A stretch of 64,000 nt of DNA, from positions 186,001 through 250,000 of the forward strand of contig CAVSAU010000002.1 in assembly GCA_963726065.1 (NCBI GenBank), written 5' to 3'. The notes under the pieces were generated by a model, which saw only the letters and a list, made by a program, of their open reading frames with translations, did not search any database and was not told where the DNA came from. The stretch is from Neomesorhizobium sp963726065. GTDB lineage: Bacteria; Pseudomonadota; Alphaproteobacteria; Rhizobiales; Rhizobiaceae. Shown here piece by piece: positions 41,884 to 51,392 of this stretch (position 1 is the first letter of the stretch; each line of letters starts with the position of its first letter). The translations under genes were made by a program, and so were the position numbers.

Positions 41884-43412
41884 TCAGCGCCCCGCCGACG
41901 CCAGCGCGCGCTTCTCGCGGCGGCGCTGCACCGAGGACGGAATGTTCATTCCTTCCCGATACTTGGCGACCGTGCGGCGGGCGATGTCGACGCCGTTCTT
42001 CTTCAGGATATCCACAATCGCGTCGTCGGACAGGACATCGGCCGGACGCTCGGCGTCGATCAGCTCGCGGATGCGGTCGCGCACCGCTTCCGAGGAATGC
42101 GCGTCGCCGCCTTCGGCGGACGCGATCGCCGCGGTGAAGAAAAAGCGCAGCTCGAACACGCCGCGCGGGGTGAGCATGTATTTGTTGGCGGTGACGCGGC
42201 TGACGGTCGATTCATGCATGCCGATGGCGTCAGCCACCGTGCGCAGGTTGAGCGGGCGCAGATTGCCTGATGCCATGGACGAGGAAGGCGTCCTGCTGGC
42301 GCACGATCTCGGAAGACACTTTCAGGATGGTCTTGGCGCGCTGGTCGAGGCTGCGAGTCAGCCAGTTGGCGTTCTGCAGGCATTCGGCCAGAAAATCCTT
42401 CTCGGCCTGGTCTTTGGCGTGGCTGGAAACATTGGCGAAATAGACCTGGTCGACGAGCACGCGCGGCAGCGTGTCCGGGTTGAGCTCGACGGCCCAGCTG
42501 CCGTCGCTTGCCGCCTGCACCAGCACGTCGGGCACGATCGTGTCGGCGCTGCCGCCCGAAAACGCCATGCCGGGACGGGGATCGAGCGCGCGGATTTCGG
42601 CCAGCATGTCGAGCAGGTCTTCCTCGTCGACGCCGCAGATCTTTTTCAGCGTCTGGAAATCGCGCCGCGCCAGAAGGTCGAGATTGCCGACCAGGGCCCG
42701 CATCGCCGGGTCGAGCCGGTCGCGCGCGACGAGCTGCAGCGCCAGGCATTCGGCGAGGTCGCGGGCGAAAAGGCCAGGCGGATCGAAGCCCTGGCAGGTC
42801 GCAAGCACCGCCTCGATCGCGGCCTGCTCCACGCCCAGCCGGCTGGCGATCTCGGCGATCTCGGCGCGCATGTAGCCGGCCTCGTCGAGGCCGTCGGCGA
42901 GTTCGCCGGCAATCAGCCGTGACGCCGGATCGGCAAAGCCAAGCGCGATCTGTTCGCCGACATGGTCGCGCAGCGTCATCGCCGAAGCGGCCATGTCTTC
43001 GAGATCGAAAACCCCGCCGGAGCCGCCGGAACCGCCGCTTGCCGCCGCCGATTTCCATTGCGCCGTGAGGTCGGGGCCGAGCCGGTCGCTGGTGCCGGGG
43101 TCGTCCGGGAAGATGTTTTCGAGCGAGGTGTCGAGCTTTTCCGACATCGCCTCGGCGCTCCAGGGCGTGTCGGTCTCGGTGAACCAGTCGCTTTCGCCGC
43201 CGTCCGCCGAATCGCGCTTCCGGAGCCGGCTCGCCCGGACCTTCTTCGCGCTGTTCGACGCGCTCGATCAGCGGATTGCGCTCGATCTCCTCGTCGACGA
43301 AGCGCTCGAGTTCCGCATGGGTCAACTGCAACAGCCGGATCGACTGCAGCAGTTGCGGCGTCATCACCAGCGACTGCGATTGGCGGAGCTGCAATTTGGC
43401 CGCAAGCGCCAT
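41884..43412 (-). CDS. rpoN: RNA polymerase sigma-54 factor (two frameshifts)
   Basis: Start ATG at 43412, with MALAAKLQLRQSQSLVMTPQ as the Gln/Leu-rich activator-interacting region I. A frame change near 43215 (one extra C) leads to the core-binding region, and another near 42280 to the end. The DNA-binding HTH reads LRTVADAIGMHESTVSRVTA and the RpoN box ARRTVAKYREGMNIPSS, close to the stop. Together about 505 residues, the normal length. It controls nitrogen fixation and assimilation genes in rhizobia. The frameshifts lie inside otherwise perfect sequence and are probably sequence errors. Confidence 0.92.
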
Positions 43413-43584
43413 TTTTACTCGAAAACCCCCGACCGACACGGCGCGAAGCCTGATCCGCGCGATAATTTAGCTGGCGCATTCAAACTGGCCCGGCTTTTGC
43501 TTGTCAAGGCGCTGGCGGAATGCAGCCGAGGGGAATCGGCGAATTTGCCAAAGGTGGAGATTTCGCGCGGACGGTCCGGCCGTC

Positions 43585-44391
43585 TCAGAGGGTAAAACCC
43601 TCGCCGAGATAGAGGCGGCGGACATCGGGATTGGCGACGATCTCGGTCGGCAGGCCGTGGGCCAGCACTTCGCCGGCATGGATGATGTAGGCGCGGTCGA
43701 TCAGGCCGAGCGTCTCGCGGACATTGTGGTCGGTGACCAGAACGCCGATGCCGCGCTGGGTGAGATGGCGCACCAGCTGCTGGATGTCGGCGACAGCGAT
43801 CGGGTCGATGCCGGCGAAGGGCTCGTCGAGCAGCATGTAGCTGGGGCGGCTCGCCAGCGCCCGGGCGATTTCGAGGCGCCGCCGCTCGCCGCCCGAAAGC
43901 GCGATGGCCGGCGATTTGCTGCAGATGGGCGATGTGGAACTCGTCGAGCAGCGCGTCTGAGGTTGCGTTCGCGCTCCTTGCGGCTCTTTTCGACCACTTC
44001 CAGCACGGCGCGGATGTTGTCCTCGACCGTCAGCCCGCGGAAGATCGAGGCTTCCTGCGGCAGGTAGCCGACGCCCAGGCGGGCGCGGCGGTACATCGGC
44101 ATCGGCGGTGACGTCGAAACCGTCGATCTCGATCTTGCCCTGGTCGACCGGAACCAGGCCGGTGACCATGTAGAAGCAGGTCGTCTTGCCGGCGCCGTTG
44201 GGCCCGAGCAGACCGACGGCCTCGCCGGCGCGGACGCCGAACGACACGCCGTTCACCACCTGCCGGCCCTTGTAGCTCTTGGTCAGGCCGCGCGCGATCA
44301 GCGTGCCTTTCAGCTTGTCGGCATGGATCGGAGGCGTCGCCGGCTTCCTCGCGGAACCCAGGCGCGAAAACAGGGGTATGTCTGCCGCCAT
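43585..44391 (-). CDS. lptB: LPS export ABC transporter ATPase LptB (two compensating frameshifts)
   Basis: Walker A LLGPNGAGKTTCFYMVTGLV, Q-loop region GVGYLPQEASIFRGLTVEDN in a second frame, then LSGGERRRLEIARALASRPS, YMLLDEPFAGIDPIAVADIQ and VTDHNVRETLGLIDRAYIIH back in the first. It powers lipopolysaccharide transport to the outer membrane with LptFG. Frame changes lie near 44100 and 43920-43970. ATG at 44391 shares one base with the lptA stop (TAATG). Essential in most Gram-negatives, so the breaks are very likely artefacts. Confidence 0.92.
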   Translation of the reverse strand: MAADIPLFSRLGSARKPATPPIHADKLKGTLIARGLTKSYKGRQVVNGVSFGVRAGEAVGLLGPNGAGKTTCFYMVTGLVPVDQGKIEIDGFDVTADADVPPRPPGRRLPAAGSLDLPRADGRGQHPRRAGSGRKEPQGARTQPQTRCSTSSTSPICSKSPAIALSGGERRRLEIARALASRPSYMLLDEPFAGIDPIAVADIQQLVRHLTQRGIGVLVTDHNVRETLGLIDRAYIIHAGEVLAHGLPTEIVANPDVRRLYLGEGFTL

Positions 44392-44953
44392 TACTGGCTC
44401 TGCTGCTGGGAACTTGGCGTCAGCAGCGTCTTGACCCGCCCGCCGCAGGCGCCGAGCTCGGCCAGGCCGGTCTTCATGTTGACGGTAAGGCTTGCAGCCG
44501 GTAAGGACATTCTCGCCCTCGGACAGGACGACTTCCTTGCCCGTGAGGTTCAGGACCTCGGTCTTCATGTCGAACGAACCCTTGTCGCCGGTGGCGGTTT
44601 GGGTTTCCGATTTCACGAACACCTTGTCCTCGACCTCGAGCCGGTCGATGTTGGCCGAGCCGGTGGTCGCCGACCCGCCGCCGTCCTTGGCGTAGTAGAC
44701 GGTCATCTTGCCGGCCTTGAGCAAGGTCGGGCCCTGGACGACGCTGACATTGCCGCTGAAGATCGCCATCGATGTCCGCCTCGCGGACCTCGAGCTTGTC
44801 GCTTTCGATCTGGATCGGCTGGTCGCCGGAAAGCTTCAGGCCCCCCAGCCGGCCCTGCTGCTGGTCCTGCGACAGGGCGGGTCCGGCGGCCATTGCCGCC
44901 AGCATCAATCCGAGCAGGACAGTCTTCGCCGAGTGTCGATCAATTCGCGGCAT
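44391..44953 (-). CDS. lptA: LPS transport periplasmic protein LptA (frameshifted)
   Basis: ATG at 44953 begins with PRIDRHSAKTVLLGLMLAAM, a signal peptide, cut near GPALSQ. The OstA/LptA domain follows: PIQIESDKLEVREAD, then after a frame change near 44770 MAIFSGNVSVVQGPTLLKAG and KMTVYYAKDGGGSATTGSAN. A second change near 44495 leads to the end SSQQQSQ. The protein bridges inner and outer membranes for LPS. It overlaps lptC by 14 bases and touches lptB. Confidence 0.9.
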
Positions 44954-45678
44954 TGGTCCCTCCGTCTGCCTGTTGCCCGGCCTTGACCTTGTCGGGGCTG
45001 AGTTGCATGCGCACCCGCTTCTCGAATACCAAAACCTTCCCGTTTTCAAGGATCGATCATCGAATCGGCAGTAATATTGGTGCCCTTGAGCGCTATATCG
45101 ACAGCATCGGCGGTCTTCAAATCCCCCTTGCCGATATCGATGAACGCCGATTTCAGCTTGGCGACCATGCCGTCGGTGGTGGTGACCACGATTTCGCTGG
45201 GGATGTCGAGCGTGTTCTTGTCGCGGTCGTAGGTGCCTCGGGAGGCGCCGATCGTGGCGACGTTCTTGTCGTCGACCGGCAGCTTCGCGTCGATGTCCTC
45301 GAGTTCGATGATCCCGGTCGAGGTCAGGTTCTGCAAGGCGCGGGACGCCTTCATCGAATAGGGCAGATTGTCCTTGGTGAAGCCTTCCAGCTTGGGGCTG
45401 GCCATCACCAGCTTGCCGTCGGAAACCGCGGAACTGGAAATGTCGACGTCGACCGCCTTGGCCGGGCTCGAAACATAGGAATAGCCGACAAAGCCGAGCG
45501 CCATGACCGCAGCCACGGAGGGCAGGACGACCTTGAGCCAACGCACCCGGCGCGAATGATGCTGCGCCTGATGAAACTCCGCCTCGCGCGATGCGCTGTC
45601 CGGCTTGGTTACCCGCTGCGGCATTTTCGGCCGATCGCGGGCATTGTCTTCCGGTTGTGTTGCGGCTATCGCCATCAT
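44940..45678 (-). CDS. lptC: LPS export protein LptC (one frameshift near the end)
   Basis: One N-terminal helix (RWLKVVLPSVAAVMALGFVG) anchors a periplasmic beta-jellyroll: LVMASPKLEGFTKDNLPYSM, DKNTLDIPSEIVVTTTDGMV and GDLKTADAVDIALKGTNITA. An extra C near 45052 shifts the last 35 residues (ENGKVLVFEKRVRMQL to TNAAN). ATG at 45678 was chosen. LptC passes LPS from LptFG to LptA. First gene of lptC-lptA-lptB-rpoN; no upstream gene is close, so the promoter should lie just upstream of 45678. Confidence 0.88.
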
Positions 45679-46070
45679 GAACCCGGCTTGCTGGCGGCCG
45701 CCCACGCCGCATTGAAAACTGACACTTCAGAGGTCGAACAGCATATAGAAATCCTGCCCCGCCCGAAACAGGGGGCTGAACAACGAATTTTTGCGGCTCC
45801 GGGAAGCGGCTTGCGCCTTCCGGTTGCAGGTCCCGCCATCGTTGCCGCTGGACAGGTCGCCAACATCGCGGACTTTTCGGCGGCCTGTCGCCCGCCACGC
45901 CTGTTGCACTGCAATATGGTAATTTTTGGATAAGCGGCTGTTCCAGCGTGCGAATGCCCTTTGCCGGTCTGCCGTGAATCCGCTGCTACGGCATCGCCCG
46001 ATTGCACGGCACGGCTTCTATATGACCGGATCATGGTCTACAACGATTCTCCGCCGTTCAGGAGACAGCC
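45679..46070. other. intergenic region between lptC and sppA
   Basis: About 390 bases between divergent genes. No protein family is recognised in any frame, including the ribonuclease D gene often found near lptC in relatives. It should hold the promoters of both flanking operons, but I cannot point to them. Confidence 0.3.
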
Positions 46071-47044
46071 ATGGCCATCCGCGCCGACGACATCATCGAC
46101 CGCCGCCGACTGCGGCGCAAACTCACCTTCTGGCGGATCGCCGCCCTCGTGGTTGCGGCGCTGGCCATCGGCGCGGCCTCGTCCTGGCTCTACGGCGAGG
46201 AGTTCGGCGGCAACGCCACCAACCACATCGCCAAGGTGAAGATCGAAGGCACCATCACCGAAGACGAGGACCTGCTGGAGCGGCTCGAGCGACGATCCGC
46301 AAGTCGCCGGCGGTCGAAGGGCGTGATCCTGTCGATCGATTCGCCCGGCGGCACGACCGCTGGCGGCGAGGCGATCTTCGACGAGGTGCGGCTGCTCGCC
46401 CAGAAGAAGCCGGTCGTCGCCCAGGTCGGCACGCTGGCCGCCTCGGCCGGCTACATGATCGCCAGCGCCACCGACCATATCGTGGCGCGCAAATCCTCGA
46501 TCGTCGGCTCGATCGGCGTCCTGGTGCAGTTTCCGGACCTGACCGGGCTGATGGACAAGGTCGGCATCAAGCTCGAAGAGGTGAAGTCGTCGCCGCTGAA
46601 GGCGGAGCCTTCGCCGTTCAATCCGACCACAGAGGAAGAGCGCGCGATGATCCGCAGCATGATCCTCGACAGCTACGACTGGTTCGTCGGCATCGTCGCC
46701 GAGCGGCGGCCGCTGTCGCGCGCAGAAGTCGCTGACGCTTGCCGACGGCTCGGTGTTCACCGGCCGCCAGGCGCTCGACCAGGAAACTCGTCGATTCGCT
46801 GGGCGGCGAACGCGAGGCGATCGACTGGCTGGGCACGAAGGGGGTGGACAGCAAGTTGAAGGTTATCGAATGGGAACCGAAGAGACTCGCGTCGGCGGCT
46901 TCCTCTTCGCAAATGCGCTGGCGAGGTCGCTCGGTCTGCCGGATTATGGCGCTGATTTCCTCCAGCGAACTCGGCGTCGACCGCATCTTTCTTGACGGTC
47001 TGTTGTCGGTCTGGCACCCTGAGAAGGCCGTTTTGATCGACTGA
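46071..47044 (+). CDS. sppA: signal peptide peptidase SppA (several frameshifts)
   Basis: ATG at 46071; one N-terminal membrane helix LTFWRIAALVVAALAIGAAS. Motifs: VILSIDSPGGTTAGGEAIFD with oxyanion glycines, the nucleophile Ser region GTLAASAGYMIASATDHIVA, then SSIVGSIGVLVQFPDLTGLM and the general-base Lys in VKSSPLKAEPSPF. Frame changes are needed near 46290-46325 (compensating), 46744 and 46785 (one extra G each) and twice around 46895-46970. It degrades leftover signal peptides in the inner membrane. Upstream neighbour of ihfB, as in other alphaproteobacteria. Confidence 0.9.
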
Positions 47045-47104
47045 AAACCGAATAAAATCATTCGTCATATCAAAAAAAAGATACATTAGCGAGGGGACGA
47101 AGTC

Positions 47105-47389
47105 ATGATCAAGTCAGAACTCGTGCAGATCATCGCCAACCGCAATCCGCATCTCTTTCTCCGCGACGTCGAGAACATCGTCAACGCGATTTTCGAGGAG
47201 ATCACCGACGCGCTTGCCGATGGAAACCGGGTCGAACTGCGCGGCTTTGGCGCCTTCTCGGTGAAGAACCGGCCGGCACGCACCGGGCGCAACCCGCGCA
47301 CCGGGGAATCGGTCGAGGTCGAGGAGAAATGGGTGCCGTTCTTCAAGACCGGCAAGGAGCTGCGCGAGCGGCTGAACGCGCAAAAATGA
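47105..47389 (+). CDS. ihfB: integration host factor beta subunit
   Basis: A 94-residue histone-like DNA-bending protein, partner of IhfA. MIKSELVQIIANRNPHLFLR starts the dimer helix; GFGAFSVKNRPARTGRNPRT is the DNA-grasping arm with its conserved Arg-Asn-Pro. IHF helps RpoN-dependent promoters loop, and rpoN is 4 kb away. Start ATG at 47105, preceded by GAGGGGACGA. Confidence 0.95.
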   Translation: MIKSELVQIIANRNPHLFLRDVENIVNAIFEEITDALADGNRVELRGFGAFSVKNRPARTGRNPRTGESVEVEEKWVPFFKTGKELRERLNAQK

Positions 47390-47438
47390 TCTTGTGCGGC
47401 GGAGCGCCGGCCGCCATCCGGGCTTTCTGGAAGATCAA

Positions 47439-47777
47439 ATGTACAACCGTTTCCTGCTTGTCGTGGTCTTCGTGCCACTGGCCGTCATCCTGATCGCGCT
47501 GGCGGTCGCCAACCGCGGCCCCGTCGCCTTCACGCTCGACCCGTTCAATCCCGGAAATCAGGCGCTGACGCTGCAAATGCCGCTGTTCGTGCTGTTGTTT
47601 GCCGCTCTCGCAGTCGGCCTGATCGTCGGCAGCCTCGCCACCTGGCTGAAGCAGGGGCGCTACCGCAAGCTGGCGCGGCAGCGCGGGCAGGAGGCGCAGA
47701 TCCTGCGCGATTCGGTGCAGCGGAACGCCTCGCAAGCCGCCGCGCAGACACAGGCGATCACCAGGCACAACGCCTGA
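47439..47777 (+). CDS. LapA-domain (DUF1049) inner-membrane protein
   Basis: A 112-residue protein with two helices, FLLVVVFVPLAVILIALAVA and LFVLLFAALAVGLIVGSLAT, then a basic coiled-coil tail (QGRYRKLARQRGQEAQIL). It fits the lipopolysaccharide assembly protein A domain family. It follows ihfB by 49 bases and is likely in the same operon. Confidence 0.85.
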   Translation: MYNRFLLVVVFVPLAVILIALAVANRGPVAFTLDPFNPGNQALTLQMPLFVLLFAALAVGLIVGSLATWLKQGRYRKLARQRGQEAQILRDSVQRNASQAAAQTQAITRHNA

Positions 47778-47787
47778 CAACGGGATT

Positions 47788-47816
47788 AGAGCGCCGCGCG
47801 TCCTTTAGGACGCTCC
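47788..47816. repeat. AGAGCGCCGCGC-type intergenic repeat
   Basis: AGAGCGCCGCGCGTCC, then TTTAGGACGCTCC, contains GCGTCC/GGACGC pairing and matches the copy at 14260. It fills the gap after the LapA-domain gene and could serve as its terminator. Confidence 0.45.
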
Positions 47817-47848
47817 AGGCGGTAGCCAGAACTTCTGGGGGACGACGA

Positions 47849-48815
47849 ATGTTCATGATTTCGGCCGAAGCGGTCGACCGCGCGCTGACTTTTGGCGGCC
47901 TGGTTGAAACCTTGCGCACGGCGTTTCGCGACGGCGCGGTGCAGCCGGTGCGCCACCACCATACCGTCGAACGGCCGGATGGTGCTGCTTCGACGCTTCT
48001 CCTGATGCCCGCATGGACCGATTTCAACGCGGCCGGAACGTCCGCCAACGGCCACATCGGCGTGAAGGTGGTGACCGTTTCGCCCGACAACAACGAAATC
48101 GCCAAGCCGGCCGTGATGGGGCTCTACCTCCTGCTCGACGGCAAGACCGGCGAACCGCAGGCGCTGATCGACGGCCAACGGCTGACGCAATGGCGCACCG
48201 CCTGCGCCTCGGCGCTCGCCGCTTCCTATCTCGCCCGCGAGGACGCTTCCCGGCTGCTGATCATCGGCGCCGGCGCCTTGGCGCCCTTCCTGGCCAAGGC
48301 GCATTCGGCGGTGCGTCCGATCCGCCAGATCCGCATCTGGAACCGTACCTTCGCCAACGCCGAAAAGGTGGCGGCGCAGCTGAAGGCCGAAGGCTTGGAG
48401 GTCGAGGCGGCCGCCGATCTCGAGCAGGCGCTGGGCGAAGCCGACATCGTCTCGTCGGCGACGATCGCCACCACGCCGCTGGTCAGGGGCGCGCTGCTCG
48501 AGACCCGGAACCCATGTCGATCTGGTCGGCGGTTTCGCGCCGGGCATGCGCGAGAGCGACGACGACGCGATCCGCCGCGCCCGCGTCTATGTCGACACCC
48601 GCGCCGGCGCCACCAAGGAGGCGGGCGACATCGTCCAGCCGCTGGCGTCGGGGGTGCTCGAGCCGCAGGACATCGTCGCCGACCTGCACGAGCTGGCGCG
48701 CGGCGAGAAGAAAGGTCGCGGCGGGGCAGACGAGATCACCCTGTTCAAGTCTGTTGGGGCCGCACTGGAGGACCTGGCGGCGGGGATTGAGGTTTATAAA
48801 AAGCTGAAAGCTTAG
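47849..48815 (+). CDS. ornithine cyclodeaminase / mu-crystallin family protein (one frameshift)
   Basis: About 320 residues. The substrate Lys region HIGVKVVTVSPDNNEIAKPA and GQRLTQWRTACASALAASYL precede the NAD(P) Rossmann motif LLIIGAGALAPFLAKAHSAV. An extra G near 48508 moves the end into the frame RESDDDAIRRARVYVDTRAG, finishing at AGIEVYKKLKA. Members include ornithine cyclodeaminase, alanine dehydrogenase and ketimine reductases; the exact reaction is uncertain. Confidence 0.85.
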
Positions 48816-49152
48816 GTCGGAAGCCTATCGAGTTGACGGCTTCAATGGCCCAGCAGTTTTCCAACTCTTGCCTTTGTCGCAATGCGGCCAGCAGGTTCAC
48901 AAATCGTTCTACATCTTCGTACTCGGCGCTCTCGGAGAGCTCTCCGTGAATGACCGCGTTTCTTACCTCTGCCAGCCTGCGAAGCAATTTCTCGTCATCA
49001 AAAGTCAAATGCCCAAGCGAGGCCAACGTCTGGATCAGCCTGCCGGGCGATTGCGGTTGTACGAATTCGTCAGGAACCAATTTCCGCGATAACGCTTCGA
49101 ACACGCCCCATGCGAGCAAAAGTCCAGGAGCGGCTTCCCCTGCCGAAAGCAC
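48745..49152 (-). CDS. HEPN-like domain protein, probably partial
   Basis: The readable part, LSAGEAAPGLLLAWGVFEAL, LIQTLASLGHLTFDDEKLLR and RLAEVRNAVIHGELSESAEY, is helical and ends with RNAVIH, an R-x4-H motif as in HEPN ribonucleases and toxins. No ATG precedes it, a TAG closes the frame upstream near 49185, and at the other end the frame runs into the convergent cyclodeaminase gene. It is either a fragment or a frame-broken part of a larger gene whose N-terminus lies upstream. Base composition is visibly lower in GC than in the neighbours. Confidence 0.45.
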   Translation of the reverse strand: MLSAGEAAPGLLLAWGVFEALSRKLVPDEFVQPQSPGRLIQTLASLGHLTFDDEKLLRRLAEVRNAVIHGELSESAEYEDVERFVNLLAALRQRQELENCWAIEAVNSIGFRPKLSAFYKPQSPPPGPPVRPQQT

Positions 49153-49438
49153 CTTGCGAGCAAAGGACGCGCTCTACCTGATGGTCGTCGTGATAAAAAT
49201 GTCCGATTAATGAGTTTAAGATCGGCTTCACGATATTGTCGATATCACCTTCCATCGGTTCCGCCGGGAAATAGAATATCGTGATGGCCATGCGCGCACC
49301 AGTCAGCCAATGTCGTTCCGGCAGCAAGCTATTGCTGGCGTTGCAAGCTTCCCTTGAAGCGGACGAACCTCCCAGCGACCGAGGAGTACCAGATACGACA
49401 AACTCAAACGGAAAATCCGGTTCCAAAACAAGCCCCAA
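49070..49438 (-). CDS. RusA-like Holliday-junction resolvase, possibly degraded
   Basis: From a TTG at 49438 the frame reads PDFPFEFVVSGTPRSLGGSS, then AMEGD-like EPMEGDIDNIVKPILNSL and IGHFYHDDHQVERVL. The pattern D-x-DN-x(3)-K and YHDDxQV is that of the RusA family, with the metal-binding Asp residues. After VL the sequence loses family likeness, and the HEPN-like frame starts there. RusA genes usually come from prophages. No other phage gene is nearby. Confidence 0.45.
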   Translation of the reverse strand: MGLVLEPDFPFEFVVSGTPRSLGGSSASREACNASNSLLPERHWLTGARMAITIFYFPAEPMEGDIDNIVKPILNSLIGHFYHDDHQVERVLCSQGAFGRGSRSWTFARMGRVRSVIAEIGS

Positions 49439-49495
49439 CTCCCGGTTGAAACATTGCCGTTACAGCCATCGCTTTTCAAGCAGGCCGTCAAAAGC

Positions 49496-50176
49496 TTACG
49501 TCCGTGCTGAGCTGAATTTTTCGATGGCGCCCGCCAGGCCGGCGTAGCTGTCGACGATGATGTCGGCGCCGCTGTCCAGAAGAATGTCGGCGTGGCCGTC
49601 CATACAATGGCCACCGGCGGTGAGGCCGACAACCTTCATGCCCGCCGCCTTGCCGGCCAGCACGCCGTTGGCGCTGTCTTCGACGACCAGGCAGTCGGCG
49701 GGATCGACGCTCATCGTTGCCGCCGCATGAAGGAAAAGGTCGGGCGCCGGCTTGCCGTTTACAACCATGTCCGACGAGAAAATGTGCGGCCCGAAAAGAT
49801 CGATCAGCCCGGCGCGCTGCAGCTTCCACCGCAGCCGCGGCGACGGTGTGCTGGAGGCGACGCAGCGCCGCATGGCGATGGCGTCGATGGTCTCATATGC
49901 GTCCGGCAGCGCCGCCAGTCCCGTCTCGATTTTCGCCACCGCGAATGCATGAAGCCGGTCGAAGAAATCCGCCGGCAAGGCCTTTCCGATGTTGGCCTCG
50001 ACCGCCGGCTCGAGTTTCCCACGCCACATGCGGGGAGAAAGTCCCATGAAGGCTTGCATGTAGGGGCCGCGCTCGAAGCTGGCGCCGATGCCGGCGAGGA
50101 ATTCCAGTTCGGCGGCGATGTAGATTTCCTCGCTGTTCACCAGCACGCCGTCGCAATCGAAAATGATCAGTTTCAT
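49496..50176 (-). CDS. HAD-superfamily hydrolase (subfamily IA)
   Basis: A 226-residue phosphatase. Motif I is FDCDGVLVNSEEIYIAAELE (nucleophile DxD), motif II CVASSTPSPRLRWKL, motif III Lys in DMVVNGKPAPDLFLHAAATM, motif IV VVEDSANGVLAGKAAGMKVV. Such enzymes hydrolyse sugar phosphates or phosphoglycolate; substrate unknown. Start ATG at 50176. Intact, with normal composition, unlike the islet just upstream of it in the window. Confidence 0.9.
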   Translation of the reverse strand: MKLIIFDCDGVLVNSEEIYIAAELEFLAGIGASFERGPYMQAFMGLSPRMWRGKLEPAVEANIGKALPADFFDRLHAFAVAKIETGLAALPDAYETIDAIAMRRCVASSTPSPRLRWKLQRAGLIDLFGPHIFSSDMVVNGKPAPDLFLHAAATMSVDPADCLVVEDSANGVLAGKAAGMKVVGLTAGGHCMDGHADILLDSGADIIVDSYAGLAGAIEKFSSART

Positions 50177-50313
50177 GAAGCGTTCCTAGCCTCGAAGTCC
50201 GGTCTGGAGAGATGCCGCTGCAGGCGGGCCACTTCTTTAAGCAAATGCGGCGCGGCTGGAAAGTCCGCACCGCGCCACGGGGAACGTTACCCCCGGGCAG
50301 CCGTTTCCTAGCG

Positions 50314-50808
50314 ATGGAAATGCGCGTATCCTTGTTCCTGTGGGCGGTTCTCACCGCCACGGTCGCCGCCCTCAGTCTGGGGCCATCGTTTGCCCATGTG
50401 CTGGAATCGGCGCCGCGCCTCACCCAGTGGTCGCCGGAGCTGTGGCGCGAGACCACCGTGTTCAACTCCCAGTTCCGGCTCTTCGCGGCCGTCGGCGCCC
50501 CGCTCGACATATTAGCCATCGCCTTTCCCGCGGTGCTGGCGCTGATCCTTCACAACAACCGCCTGGCGTTTCGCTGCGCCATCGCGGCTGCATTCCTTTA
50601 CGCGATCGCGCTTGCCGCGTGGTTCGTGCTAGTGGCGCCGGCCAACGGCGTCCTGTCCACCTGGACGCCCGGCCCGATCGCGGCGAACTTCGAAGCCATC
50701 CGGCTGCGCTGGGAGGTGGGGCACATGGTCGTGGCCGCCCTGAAGCTGGCGGGCTTCATTGCTCTTGCCTGCGCGCTGCTTTCGATACGACGTTCCCCTC
50801 GCGGCTGA
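50314..50808 (+). CDS. DUF1772-like membrane protein
   Basis: A 164-residue protein with four hydrophobic helices: LFLWAVLTATVAALSLGPSF, PLDILAIAFPAVLALILH, IAAAFLYAIALAAWFVLVAP and MVVAALKLAGFIALACALLS. GPSFAHVLESAPRL near the N-terminus resembles the DUF1772/anthrone-oxygenase-like group. ATG at 50314 was chosen because the first helix starts right after it. It lies just before a DoxX-like gene, a common pairing of small membrane proteins. Function unknown. Confidence 0.6.
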   Translation: MEMRVSLFLWAVLTATVAALSLGPSFAHVLESAPRLTQWSPELWRETTVFNSQFRLFAAVGAPLDILAIAFPAVLALILHNNRLAFRCAIAAAFLYAIALAAWFVLVAPANGVLSTWTPGPIAANFEAIRLRWEVGHMVVAALKLAGFIALACALLSIRRSPRG

Positions 50809-50913
50809 CTGCGGGCAGCGCCAATGCGACGGGCCTGACCGGCTGGGCTTTGGCAGGGGGCATTTTCGTACTATTGTCGCTGCGGGTCATCGCGGCAATG
50901 AAGGCGGGAGCAC

Positions 50914-51288
50914 ATGGTTGAACAGGATACCCAGACGGCCACGGTGTCGACAAATGTCCGCATCGGACGCGCGTCGTGACTGCCCTGGCTGCGTTGTACC
51001 TGCTCTTCGACAGCAGCATAAGACCGGAAGGAGCCCCAACGGTTGGGTTACCCCCGAGAGCCTGATTGTCGGGATCATGGAGCTGGTCTGCGTCGTCCTC
51101 TATCTGATTGCGCGCACCGCCGTTCTTGGCGCGATATTGCTGACCGGCCAGCTCGGAGGCGCGGCCGCCGCCGTTGCGCGCCTGAAAACCTCTGGTTCCT
51201 TTTTCCCATCGGCCTGGGTGTGATGGTCTGGGGAGGACTTTTCCTGCGCGACAGCCGCTTGCGCGCGCTCATCCCGCTGCGCGCCTGA
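50914..51288 (+). CDS. DoxX-like family membrane protein (frameshifted)
   Basis: ATG at 50914 opens MVEQDTQTATVSTNVRIGR, then the frame is lost near 50975. VTALAALYLLFDSSI, ESLIVGIMELVCVVLYLIAR, TAVLGAILLTGQLGGAAAA and NLWFLFPIGLGVMVWGGLFL follow in alternating frames, ending LRALIPLRA. The order of four helices with MELVCVVLYLI-RTAVLGA is typical of the DoxX-like family. At least three single-base changes are needed. Function unknown. Confidence 0.6.
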
Positions 51289-51392
51289 CGGCCAGCCGCC
51301 ATCGGCGCCAGCGCCAATGCGACGCGCCACGCTTTGTTGCGCGACCGGGTGGGCTGTGGCAGAAGCGGCCTGCATCGCCGGAGATCGTTTTC

